Shown: in pieces, positions 56,832 to 64,000 of the stretch | How positions within the stretch are numbered: position 1 is the stretch's first letter | How the letters are laid out: every line of letters starts with the position of its first letter | DNA from: Lysobacterales bacterium | GTDB taxonomy: Bacteria > Pseudomonadota > Gammaproteobacteria > Xanthomonadales > Marinicellaceae | Length of the DNA: 64,000 nucleotides | Assembly (NCBI GenBank): GCA_027067055.1 | Contig: JAMOMK010000026.1 | Span: 1 to 64,000 of the forward strand | Direction of reading: 5' to 3' | The notes under the pieces: model-generated | What the model was told of the DNA's origin: nothing | What the model saw: the letters and a program-made list of their open reading frames with translations, nothing else | Database searches by the model: none | Position numbers and translations under genes: made by a program

Positions 56832-58907
56832 GTGGCAAGACAGACACCAATAGAGCGGTATCGAAATATTGGTATTATGGCTCACATAGATGCGGGTAAG
56901 ACCACAACAACAGAAAGAATTTTATATTACACGGGAGTGTCACATAAAATAGGAGAGGTTCATGATGGCAATGCCACTATGGATTGGATGGAGCAAGAGC
57001 AAGAACGTGGTATTACGATAACATCGGCAGCCACCACCTGTTTTTGGTCGGGAATGGATAACCAGTTTGAGTCGCACAGGGTCAATATCATTGATACCCC
57101 TGGACATGTCGACTTTACCATTGAGGTTGAAAGGTCTTTAAGGGTTTTGGATGGTGCAGTTGCAGTTTTCTGTGCTGTTAGTGGTGTTGAGCCACAGTCC
57201 GAAACTGTTTGGAGGCAAGCAAATCGTTACAAAGTGCCAAGACTGGCTTTTGTTAATAAGATGGATAGGACTGGCGCAGATTTTGATCGCGTTGTGGAAA
57301 ATATGCGAGAAAAATTAGGTGCTAATGCAGTGCCGGTACAGTTGCCAATTGGAAGCGAAGAGGATTTTGTTGGATTGGTTGATTTGCTAAGGATGAAAGC
57401 AATCTACTGGAAAGAAGATGATATGGGAATGGAATATGAGGCTAAAGAGGTCCCAGCTGATATGTTAGTCAAATGCGAAGCGGCAAGAGAATTTATGATT
57501 GAATCTGCTGCTGAGGCCAACGATGAATTGATGGATAAATACTTGGAAGAAGGTTTATTAACAGATTCGGAAATTCTTCAAGGCTTACGACTGCGTACAA
57601 TTAATAATGAAATTGTATGCTGTTTGTGCGGATCTGCGTTTAAAAACAAAGGCGTGCAAGCGATGTTGGATAAGGTTGTTGAGTTTCTCCCTTCTCCATT
57701 AGATGTTCCTGCTATCACTGGCTTAAATGAAAAAGGTGATTTGGAAGAACGTCATCCAGACGATAAAGCGCCATTTGCTGCTTTAGTGTTTAAGATAGCT
57801 ACAGATTCCTTTGTTGGGACCTTGGCTTTTTTAAGAGTGTATTCTGGAACAATGAAAACTGGCGATATGGTTTATAACCCTATCAAAGGTAAAAAAGAAC
57901 GTATAGGTCGACTGTTGCAAATGCATTCTAATTCTCGTGACGAGGTTAAGGATGTTTATGCAGGAGATATAGTTGCGGTTGTTGGAATGAAAGATGTAAC
58001 AACTGGTGAGACGCTTTGCACGGCAAAGGCAGTGATAACGCTGGAAAAAATGGAATTTCCAGAGCCGGTTATTGCAGTTGCAGTAGAGCCAAGAACTGCT
58101 GCAGACCAAGATAAGATGGGCCAAGCTTTGGAAAAGCTAGCTCAAGAAGATCCTTCTTTTAGGGTCACTACTGATGAAGAGTCGGGGCAAACAATAATCG
58201 CCGGTATGGGCGAGTTACATTTAGATATCATCGTGGATCGAATGAAGCGCGAGTTTAAAGTTGATGCAAATGTTGGTAATCCACAAGTGGCTTATCGTGA
58301 AACCATATCGAAAGCTGTTGAGCAGGAAGGTAAGTTCATTAAACAGTCGGGTGGAAAAGGTCAGTATGGCCATGTAAAAATTAGATTAGAACCTTTAGAG
58401 CAAGGTGCAGGTTACCAATTTGCTAATGAAATTAAAGGTGGAGCGATTCCTGGTGAGTTTATTCCAGCTATCGATAAAGGTATGCAAGAGCAAATGCAAA
58501 ATGGAGTTTTGGCAGGTTATCCTGTTGTTGATGTGAAAGTAACATTGTTAGATGGTTCTTTTCATGAAGTGGATTCAACTGAAATGGCATATAAAATTGC
58601 AGCATCCATTGCTTTTAGAAATGGTGCATTAGAGGCTAAGCCAGTAGTGCTTGAGCCAATAATGAAAGTAGAGATTATTACCCCTGAGGAATACATGGGT
58701 AATGTGGTAGGAGATGTGAATAAAAAGAACGGTAATTTAGAAGGTATTGAAGAGACGGTATCTGGAAAAATCATCAAAGCTTTTATTCCGCTATCAAAAA
58801 TGTTTGGTTACGCAATGGATTTGCGGTCAGCCACGCAAGGTCGAGCTAACTACTCGATGGAATTTGATCATTATGAGATAGCATCTGATAATGTATTTAA
58901 TAATTAA
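56832..58907 (+). CDS. fusA: Elongation factor G
   Basis: 691 residues from GTG 56832 with AAGGAAAG upstream. GTP motifs [24 protein letters not shown] and NKMDR; the domain IV tip has [10 protein letters not shown]. It drives translocation. Single EF-G in the window; the position in the str operon identifies it. Confidence 0.98.
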   Translation: MARQTPIERYRNIGIMAHIDAGKTTTTERILYYTGVSHKIGEVHDGNATMDWMEQEQERGITITSAATTCFWSGMDNQFESHRVNIIDTPGHVDFTIEVERSLRVLDGAVAVFCAVSGVEPQSETVWRQANRYKVPRLAFVNKMDRTGADFDRVVENMREKLGANAVPVQLPIGSEEDFVGLVDLLRMKAIYWKEDDMGMEYEAKEVPADMLVKCEAAREFMIESAAEANDELMDKYLEEGLLTDSEILQGLRLRTINNEIVCCLCGSAFKNKGVQAMLDKVVEFLPSPLDVPAITGLNEKGDLEERHPDDKAPFAALVFKIATDSFVGTLAFLRVYSGTMKTGDMVYNPIKGKKERIGRLLQMHSNSRDEVKDVYAGDIVAVVGMKDVTTGETLCTAKAVITLEKMEFPEPVIAVAVEPRTAADQDKMGQALEKLAQEDPSFRVTTDEESGQTIIAGMGELHLDIIVDRMKREFKVDANVGNPQVAYRETISKAVEQEGKFIKQSGGKGQYGHVKIRLEPLEQGAGYQFANEIKGGAIPGEFIPAIDKGMQEQMQNGVLAGYPVVDVKVTLLDGSFHEVDSTEMAYKIAASIAFRNGALEAKPVVLEPIMKVEIITPEEYMGNVVGDVNKKNGNLEGIEETVSGKIIKAFIPLSKMFGYAMDLRSATQGRANYSMEFDHYEIASDNVFNN

Positions 58908-58945
58908 GTAATTGTAATAAACATATTTAGCAGAAGAGAAATAGA

Positions 58946-60136
58946 ATGTCTAAAGAAAAATTTGAACGCAACAAACCGCATGTAAATGTGGGAACAATTG
59001 GTCACGTTGATCACGGTAAAACTACATTGACAGCAGCACTTACAAAAGTAGCGGCTGAATTACAAGGTGGTGAATTCAAGGATTATGATCAAATTGATAA
59101 TGCACCTGAAGAACGCGAGCGTGGTATTACAATTGCTACAGCACACGTAGAATATGAAACAGAAGGTCGTCACTACGCACACGTAGATTGTCCAGGCCAT
59201 GCTGACTATGTTAAGAACATGATTACTGGTGCGGCACAAATGGATGGCGCTATCTTAGTAGTATCAGCTGCTGATGGTCCAATGCCACAAACACGTGAGC
59301 ACATTTTATTAGGTCGTCAGGTTGGCGTACCTTACATAGTAGTATACATGAACAAATGTGACCAAGTTGATGACGATGAGTTGTTAGAATTGGTTGAAAT
59401 GGAAATTCGTGAATTACTTAGCGATTATGATTTTCCAGGTGATGATACACCTATGGTTATGGGATCTGCACTTAAAGCACTAGAAGGTGATGAAAGTGAT
59501 ATTGGTGTTCCATCAGTTAAAAAATTATTAGATGTACTTGATGATTATATTCCTCAGCCTGAGCGTGATATTGATCAAGCATTCTTGCTACCAATTGAAG
59601 ATGTATTCTCAATTTCAGGTCGTGGTACAGTTGTAACGGGACGTGTTGAGCGTGGAATCGTTAAAGTTGGTGAAGAATTAGAAATCATCGGAGTCAGAGA
59701 TACGCAAAAGACAGTATGTACTGGTGTTGAAATGTTCCGCAAATTGCTAGACGAAGGTCGTGCAGGTGAAAACGTGGGTGTTTTATTACGTGGAACTAAG
59801 CGTGATGACGTTGAACGTGGTCAAGTATTGGCACATCCTGGTTCAATTAATCCGCACACAACATTTGAAGCTGAAGTGTATATCTTATCAAAAGATGAAG
59901 GCGGACGTCACACTCCATTCTTCAAAGGATATAGACCACAGTTTTACTTCCGTACAACAGACATCACTGGCGCTTGTGAGTTGCCAGAAGGTGTTGAGAT
60001 GGTAATGCCTGGTGACAACGTTAAGATGGTCGTTACTTTGATAAATCCAATTGCGATGGAAGAAGGCTTGCGCTTTGCGATTCGTGAAGGTGGACGTACA
60101 GTTGGTGCAGGTGTTGTTGCTAAAATCTTTAAATAA
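58946..60136 (+). CDS. tufA: Elongation factor Tu (second copy)
   Basis: 396 residues, the same protein as tufB. The str-operon position marks it as tufA. The DNA is identical to tufB up to base 995; the six differences (first at 59941) are all synonymous. Upstream and downstream flanks differ, so it is a true second gene. Confidence 0.98.
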   Translation: MSKEKFERNKPHVNVGTIGHVDHGKTTLTAALTKVAAELQGGEFKDYDQIDNAPEERERGITIATAHVEYETEGRHYAHVDCPGHADYVKNMITGAAQMDGAILVVSAADGPMPQTREHILLGRQVGVPYIVVYMNKCDQVDDDELLELVEMEIRELLSDYDFPGDDTPMVMGSALKALEGDESDIGVPSVKKLLDVLDDYIPQPERDIDQAFLLPIEDVFSISGRGTVVTGRVERGIVKVGEELEIIGVRDTQKTVCTGVEMFRKLLDEGRAGENVGVLLRGTKRDDVERGQVLAHPGSINPHTTFEAEVYILSKDEGGRHTPFFKGYRPQFYFRTTDITGACELPEGVEMVMPGDNVKMVVTLINPIAMEEGLRFAIREGGRTVGAGVVAKIFK

Positions 60137-60173
60137 GATTTTATATAAACAAAAAATAATTATTAATTAAAAT

Positions 60174-60199
60174 AGTGTGCATGGCGAGAAGCTGTGCAC
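60174..60199 (+). promoter_or_regulatory. Hairpin in the rpsJ leader
   Basis: TGTGCA and TGCACA enclose about 14 bases, 21 bp before the rpsJ start. The leader (84 bp in all) is too short for the E. coli type of L4-controlled S10 leader; a role in regulation is possible but unproven. Confidence 0.35.
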
Positions 60200-60220
60200 A
60201 AAACTACAGAGGCGACGGTA

Positions 60221-60532
60221 ATGGCCGAACAGAAAATAAGAATTAGATTAAAAGCGTTTGATCATAAATTGATTGATCAATCAGCTGGAAGAATCGTAGA
60301 GACTGCAAAGCGTACAGGTGCTCAGGTAAAAGGACCAATTCCTTTACCGACACGTATTGAGCGTTACACAGTATTGACTTCTCCACATGTAAATAAAGAT
60401 GCACGTGATCAGTATGAAATAAGAACGCATAAGCGTCTTGTTGATATCGTGGATCCAAATGACAAAACAGTAGATGCCCTAATGAAATTAGATTTAGCAG
60501 CTGGTGTTGACGTTCAAATCCAACTATCTTAA
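60221..60532 (+). CDS. rpsJ: 30S ribosomal protein S10
   Basis: 103 residues from ATG 60221 ([16 protein letters not shown]), the usual start, with GAGGCGA before it. [19 protein letters not shown] is the conserved block. First gene of the S10 operon. S10 also partners NusB in antitermination. Confidence 0.97.
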   Translation: MAEQKIRIRLKAFDHKLIDQSAGRIVETAKRTGAQVKGPIPLPTRIERYTVLTSPHVNKDARDQYEIRTHKRLVDIVDPNDKTVDALMKLDLAAGVDVQIQLS

Positions 60533-60544
60533 GGAGTATAGGAA

Positions 60545-61171
60545 ATGACTATCGGACTTATCGGACAAAAAGTAGGTATGACAAGAGTGTTTTCTGATGA
60601 AGGAAATTCTACTCCCGTTACTGTAGTAAGTATTGCAGATAACATTGTATCTCAAGTCAAAACAATTGAAACTGATGGCTATAGTGCTATTCAAGTTTCT
60701 ACTGGTGCAGTAAAAGCATCAAAAGTAAGCAAGCCTTTGGCTGGTCACTTTGCAAAAGCAGGTGTTGAAGCAGGTAAAGACGTAATGGAATTCAGAACAG
60801 ACGAAGCTCAAGAAATTGGTTCTAAGTTAGATATCAGTATGTTTGAAGCGGGGCAGAAAGTAGATGTTACTGGTCGCTCAAAAGGTAAGGGCTTTCAAGG
60901 TGTAATTAAACGTTACAACTTCCAAATGCAAGATGCAACACACGGTAACTCTGTTTCACATAGAGCACCAGGTTCCATCGGGCAATGCCAAACTCCAGGA
61001 CGAGTATTTAAAGGTAAAAAAATGGCGGGGCACATGGGTGACAGAAATGTTACGACTCAAAATCTTGAAGTAGTAAGGGTAGACGCAGAAAAAGGTTTAT
61101 TGCTTATTAAAGGCGCAGTACCAGGTGCTAAGAATTCAAGAGTAATCATTAAACCAGCTGTTAAAGCTTAA
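60545..61171 (+). CDS. rplC: 50S ribosomal protein L3
   Basis: 208 residues. [23 protein letters not shown] at the start and [33 protein letters not shown], which contains the glutamine that is methylated in E. coli. SD AAGGAG precedes the ATG. Confidence 0.98.
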   Translation: MTIGLIGQKVGMTRVFSDEGNSTPVTVVSIADNIVSQVKTIETDGYSAIQVSTGAVKASKVSKPLAGHFAKAGVEAGKDVMEFRTDEAQEIGSKLDISMFEAGQKVDVTGRSKGKGFQGVIKRYNFQMQDATHGNSVSHRAPGSIGQCQTPGRVFKGKKMAGHMGDRNVTTQNLEVVRVDAEKGLLLIKGAVPGAKNSRVIIKPAVKA

Positions 61172-61181
61172 GGAGATGATG

Positions 61182-61787
61182 ATGGAAATTAAAGTAGCAG
61201 GCAAAAAAGCCAATGTTGAAGTTTCTGATGAAGTTTTCAACAGAGATTATTCAGAAGCATTAGTACACCAAGTTGTGACAGCATTTTTAGCAGGTGGTCG
61301 TGCAGGTACAAAAGCACAAAAGAACCGTTCAGCAGTTAGAGGTGGTGGTAAAAAACCATTTAAACAAAAAGGAACAGGTCGTGCACGTGCAGGTACAATC
61401 AGAAGCCCAATTTGGGTTGGTGGTGGTAAGACTTTCGCAGCAGCGCCAAGGGATCACTCTCAAAAAGTTAACAAAAAAATGTATAGAGCTGGTATGAAAT
61501 CTATTATTTCTGAATTAACACGTTCAGAGCGTATGGTTTTTGTTAATAGTGTCTCTATAAAAGAAGGTAAAACTAAGGAAGCCGTTAAGTTCTTAGCTAA
61601 ACATAAAATGACTAAAGGAACAATCGTAGTTGATGAGATTACTTCTGAATTAGTGTTGGCAACACGTAACATTCCAAATATATACGTTACTGATGTTAGG
61701 TCACTTGATCCGGTATCTTTAGTATCTTCTGAAAAAGTTATTATGACAGCAGCAGCTGCAGAAAAAGTACAGGAGTGGTTATCATGA
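61182..61787 (+). CDS. rplD: 50S ribosomal protein L4
   Basis: 201 residues from ATG 61182, the third of three tandem ATG codons and the best spaced from AGGAG (61171-61175). The loop KPFKQKGTGRARAGTIRSPIWVGGG lines the exit tunnel. In E. coli L4 also represses this operon. Confidence 0.95.
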   Translation: MEIKVAGKKANVEVSDEVFNRDYSEALVHQVVTAFLAGGRAGTKAQKNRSAVRGGGKKPFKQKGTGRARAGTIRSPIWVGGGKTFAAAPRDHSQKVNKKMYRAGMKSIISELTRSERMVFVNSVSIKEGKTKEAVKFLAKHKMTKGTIVVDEITSELVLATRNIPNIYVTDVRSLDPVSLVSSEKVIMTAAAAEKVQEWLS

Positions 61788-62080
61788 GTTTAAATAACTT
61801 ATACACAACAGTATTGGCACCAATTATTTCTGAAAAGAGTAATAGAGTTGGTGAACAATCAAATCAATATGTTTTCCAAGTTGCGGTTACATCAAGTAAG
61901 CAACAGGTAAAAGCAGCTATAGAGAAGCTTTTCTCAGTAAATGTTGAAAATGTACAGATTTTAAATGTAAAAGGTAAAACAAAATCATTTAAAGGTAAGC
62001 CAGGCAAGCGTCCAGATTGGAAAAAAGCTTATGTTAAGGTTCAATCAGGTCAATTAATTGACTTCGGTACTGCGGAATAA
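61784..62080 (+). CDS. rplW: 50S ribosomal protein L23
   Basis: 98 residues from ATG 61784 (MSLNNLYTTVLAPIISEKS), overlapping rplD by 4 bp with AGGAG upstream. It sits at the tunnel exit, where SRP and trigger factor dock. Confidence 0.97.
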   Translation: MSLNNLYTTVLAPIISEKSNRVGEQSNQYVFQVAVTSSKQQVKAAIEKLFSVNVENVQILNVKGKTKSFKGKPGKRPDWKKAYVKVQSGQLIDFGTAE

Positions 62081-62093
62081 TTAGGAGATAATC

Positions 62094-62921
62094 ATGGCAT
62101 TAATCGTATTAAAACCAACTTCCCCAGGCCGAAGAGGCACGGTAAGAGTTAAGAGAGATGGCCTTTATAAAGGTGGTCCTCATGAGGCGTTAGTTGAAAA
62201 GAAATCAAAAACTGGCGGTAGAAATAATAACGGTAGAATTACGACACGTCACATAGGTGGTGGTCATAAGCAGCGTTATAGAATCGTTGACTTTAAGCGT
62301 AATAAAGATGGAATTGTAGCTAATGTTGAACGCATTGAATATGATCCAAATCGTACGGCTTACATTGCATTGATATGTTATGCTGATGGCGAGAGACGTT
62401 ATATTATTGCTCCAAAAGGATTGGAGGCAGGTATGTCGGTACAATCAGGGAATAATGCGCCAATTAAACCAGGTAATGCATTGCCTTTAAGTAATATTCC
62501 ATTGGGTTCTGTTGTGCATTGTATTGAAATGAAGCCAGGAAAAGGCGCTCAAATTGCTCGTTCAGCTGGCGCAAATGTTCAGTTGGTTGCACGTGCTGGA
62601 ATGTACGCAACACTGAGATTAAGGTCTGGTGAAATGCGTAAAGTTCCTGCTGCATGTAAAGCGACTTTGGGTGAGGTATCAAATGGAGAACACAACCTTG
62701 AAAAATTAGGTAAAGCTGGCGCTAGTCGCTGGAGAGGTGTTAGGCCTACTGTTCGTGGTGTTGCCATGAATCCAGTAGATCATCCACATGGTGGTGGTGA
62801 AGGCCGCACATCAGGTGGTCGTCATCCTGTGACTCCTTGGGGTATGAAGACCAAGGGTTATAAGACTCGTAAAAACAAGCGTACAGATCAGTATATTGTA
62901 CGTCGTAGAAACAAAAAATAG
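62094..62921 (+). CDS. rplB: 50S ribosomal protein L2
   Basis: 275 residues. [26 protein letters not shown] holds the conserved histidine near the peptidyl-transferase centre. [20 protein letters not shown] is the RNA-binding start. Confidence 0.98.
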   Translation: MALIVLKPTSPGRRGTVRVKRDGLYKGGPHEALVEKKSKTGGRNNNGRITTRHIGGGHKQRYRIVDFKRNKDGIVANVERIEYDPNRTAYIALICYADGERRYIIAPKGLEAGMSVQSGNNAPIKPGNALPLSNIPLGSVVHCIEMKPGKGAQIARSAGANVQLVARAGMYATLRLRSGEMRKVPAACKATLGEVSNGEHNLEKLGKAGASRWRGVRPTVRGVAMNPVDHPHGGGEGRTSGGRHPVTPWGMKTKGYKTRKNKRTDQYIVRRRNKK

Positions 62922-62931
62922 GTAAATAGAT

Positions 62932-63201
62932 ATGCCACGTTCTCTGAAAAAAGGTCCTCACGTAGACCATCATTTAATGAAAAAAGTACTCAAGGCTGTT
63001 GAGGAAAATAACAAAAGACCAATTCAAACTTGGTCACGTAGGTCAATGATATTGCCGGAAATGGTTGGGTTAACAATCGCTGTACACAATGGTAGACAGC
63101 ATGTTCCAGTACTAATTTCTGAAGAAATGGTCGGTCATAAATTAGGTGAGTTTTCACCAACACGAACTTTTAAAGGCCATCAGGCTGATAAAAAATCATA
63201 A
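62932..63201 (+). CDS. rpsS: 30S ribosomal protein S19
   Basis: 89 residues. [19 protein letters not shown] and [22 protein letters not shown] are the family blocks. Part of the 30S head, pairs with S13. Confidence 0.98.
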   Translation: MPRSLKKGPHVDHHLMKKVLKAVEENNKRPIQTWSRRSMILPEMVGLTIAVHNGRQHVPVLISEEMVGHKLGEFSPTRTFKGHQADKKS

Positions 63202-63215
63202 TATAGGTGATGAGT

Positions 63216-63551
63216 ATGGAAATTACAGCAAAACATAATAGAGCTGCAATATCGCCACAAAAAGTGCGATTAGTAGCAAACCAAGTGCGCGGCATGCAGG
63301 TAGAAAAAGCTGAACAATTATTGTCTTTCAGCCCTAAAAAAGCAGCACATTTAATTAAAAAAGTATTGATGTCTGCGATTGCAAATGCAGAGCATAACGA
63401 AGGACTTGATGTTGATGAGTTAATCATCAGTACTATTACAGTAGATGAAGGCCCGACTTTAAAGCGTGGAAGAGCACGTGCAAAAGGAAGGGGAACAAGA
63501 ATATTAAAAAGAACCAGCCATATCACTGTGAAAGTGGCTGAAGCATCATAA
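63216..63551 (+). CDS. rplV: 50S ribosomal protein L22
   Basis: 111 residues from ATG 63216 ([19 protein letters not shown]); GTG 63207 and ATG 63210 are in frame but would overlap the AGG site. Tunnel protein with the beta-hairpin [19 protein letters not shown]. Confidence 0.95.
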   Translation: MEITAKHNRAAISPQKVRLVANQVRGMQVEKAEQLLSFSPKKAAHLIKKVLMSAIANAEHNEGLDVDELIISTITVDEGPTLKRGRARAKGRGTRILKRTSHITVKVAEAS

Positions 63552-63562
63552 AGGTAATATTA

Positions 63563-64000
63563 TGGGTCAAAAAGTACATCCAATTGGAATTAGACTAGGT
63601 ATATCGAAGCCTTGGAATGCAACTTGGTATGCAGAAAAGCATGTTTTTGCAGATCAATTAATTAAGGATATTAAAGTAAGAAAATACTTAAGAAAAGAGT
63701 TAGCAAATGCTTCAGTCAGTCAGATTGAAATTGATCGTCCTGCAAATAATGCGCGCGTTACAATTCATACGGCAAGACCTGGTATTGTTATTGGCAAAAA
63801 AGGCGAAGATATTGAACGTTTAAAGAAAACCGTATCAAAAATGATGGGTGTTCCAACTAACGTAAATGTTGCAGAAATCAGAAAACCTGAATTAGATGCA
63901 GATTTAATAGCTCAAGGTATTGCATCTCAGCTAGAAAGGCGTATTATGTTCCGTCGCGCCATGAAGCGTGCAGTAAGTAGTGCAATGAGGCTTGGAGCTC
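63563..64000 (+). CDS. rpsC: 30S ribosomal protein S3 (3' end outside the window)
   Basis: The first 146 residues are present: [24 protein letters not shown], then the KH domain with [14 protein letters not shown]. The frame is open to the end of the window. Helicase-side protein of the mRNA entry. Confidence 0.97.

Noticed and set aside
58946-60136. Second EF-Tu gene as an assembly duplication
   Set aside because: The flanks are different genes in the expected order (fusA before, rpsJ after) and there are six silent base differences; two tuf genes are normal in gammaproteobacteria.

Overview
The window is AT-rich chromosomal DNA of a gammaproteobacterium. The ribosomal and RNA-polymerase blocks, the order tRNA-Tyr, Gly, Thr, tuf, tRNA-Trp, secE, nusG, and a three-helix SecE all fit that class. 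Two traits point tentatively to a Marinicella-like member of the Lysobacterales side: a tiny secreted protein ending in IFTNGFE, and REP palindromes that begin with GTAG and flank a REP-associated tyrosine transposase. The genus is an inference; no 16S gene is present.

Layout. (1) 1-3900 is an accessory region. It holds a two-gene locus for exported or membrane proteins, whose first gene carries ten CACAA repeats between its start codon and its signal peptide. A DnaA-tailed Y1 transposase with perfect 30-bp inverted ends and a truncated Fic gene follow. (2) 3900-8700 holds a large secreted C25 (gingipain-type) peptidase, a P-domain surface protein with an IPTL/PEP-CTERM-like tail, and a 167-bp MITE-like palindrome. 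(3) 8750-16720 holds a secreted esterase overlapping parC, a second REP transposase amid five REP palindromes, a DUF3291 protein, a two-gene secreted-protein operon, a TonB-like lysine-rich membrane protein, ispA and xseB. (4) 16720-18490 is a probable acquired block: an AAA_14/DUF4143 ATPase preceded by four direct repeats at exact 22-bp spacing and followed by a decayed copy of the 5' end of xseB.

(5) 18490-41960 is a Wzx/Wzy-type surface-polysaccharide locus. An SGNH protein and an MBOAT protein (O-acetylation) are transcribed leftward. Rightward are fdtA/fdtC/fdtB-type genes (dTDP-3-acetamido-3,6-dideoxyhexose), a Wzx flippase, two tandem GT2 and four GT4 glycosyltransferases, an EpsG-type polymerase, an AsnB-type amidotransferase, gmd, a WecA-type initiating transferase, an O-antigen ligase-family protein, an outer-membrane barrel, Wza, Wzc with a BY-kinase, and a VpsP-like protein. 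The genes together can make the sugars, start, assemble, flip, polymerise, export and acetylate one glycan. rmlA, rmlB and a reductase for the gmd product are not in the window.

(6) 42030-64000 is core expression machinery: tRNA-Tyr, Gly, Thr, tufB, tRNA-Trp, secE, nusG, rplKA, rplJL, rpoBC, rpsL, rpsG, fusA, tufA, and the S10 operon into rpsC, which runs off the end. Leader structures for the L1 and L10 operons are recognisable. The two tuf genes encode identical proteins and differ at only six silent sites, all in the last 200 bp.

The strongest leads are the pentanucleotide phase-variation locus (298-347), a palindromic element inserted in frame in the asnB-like gene (31176-31240), the 22-bp iterons plus xseB duplication around the ATPase, and two different REP/transposase systems.
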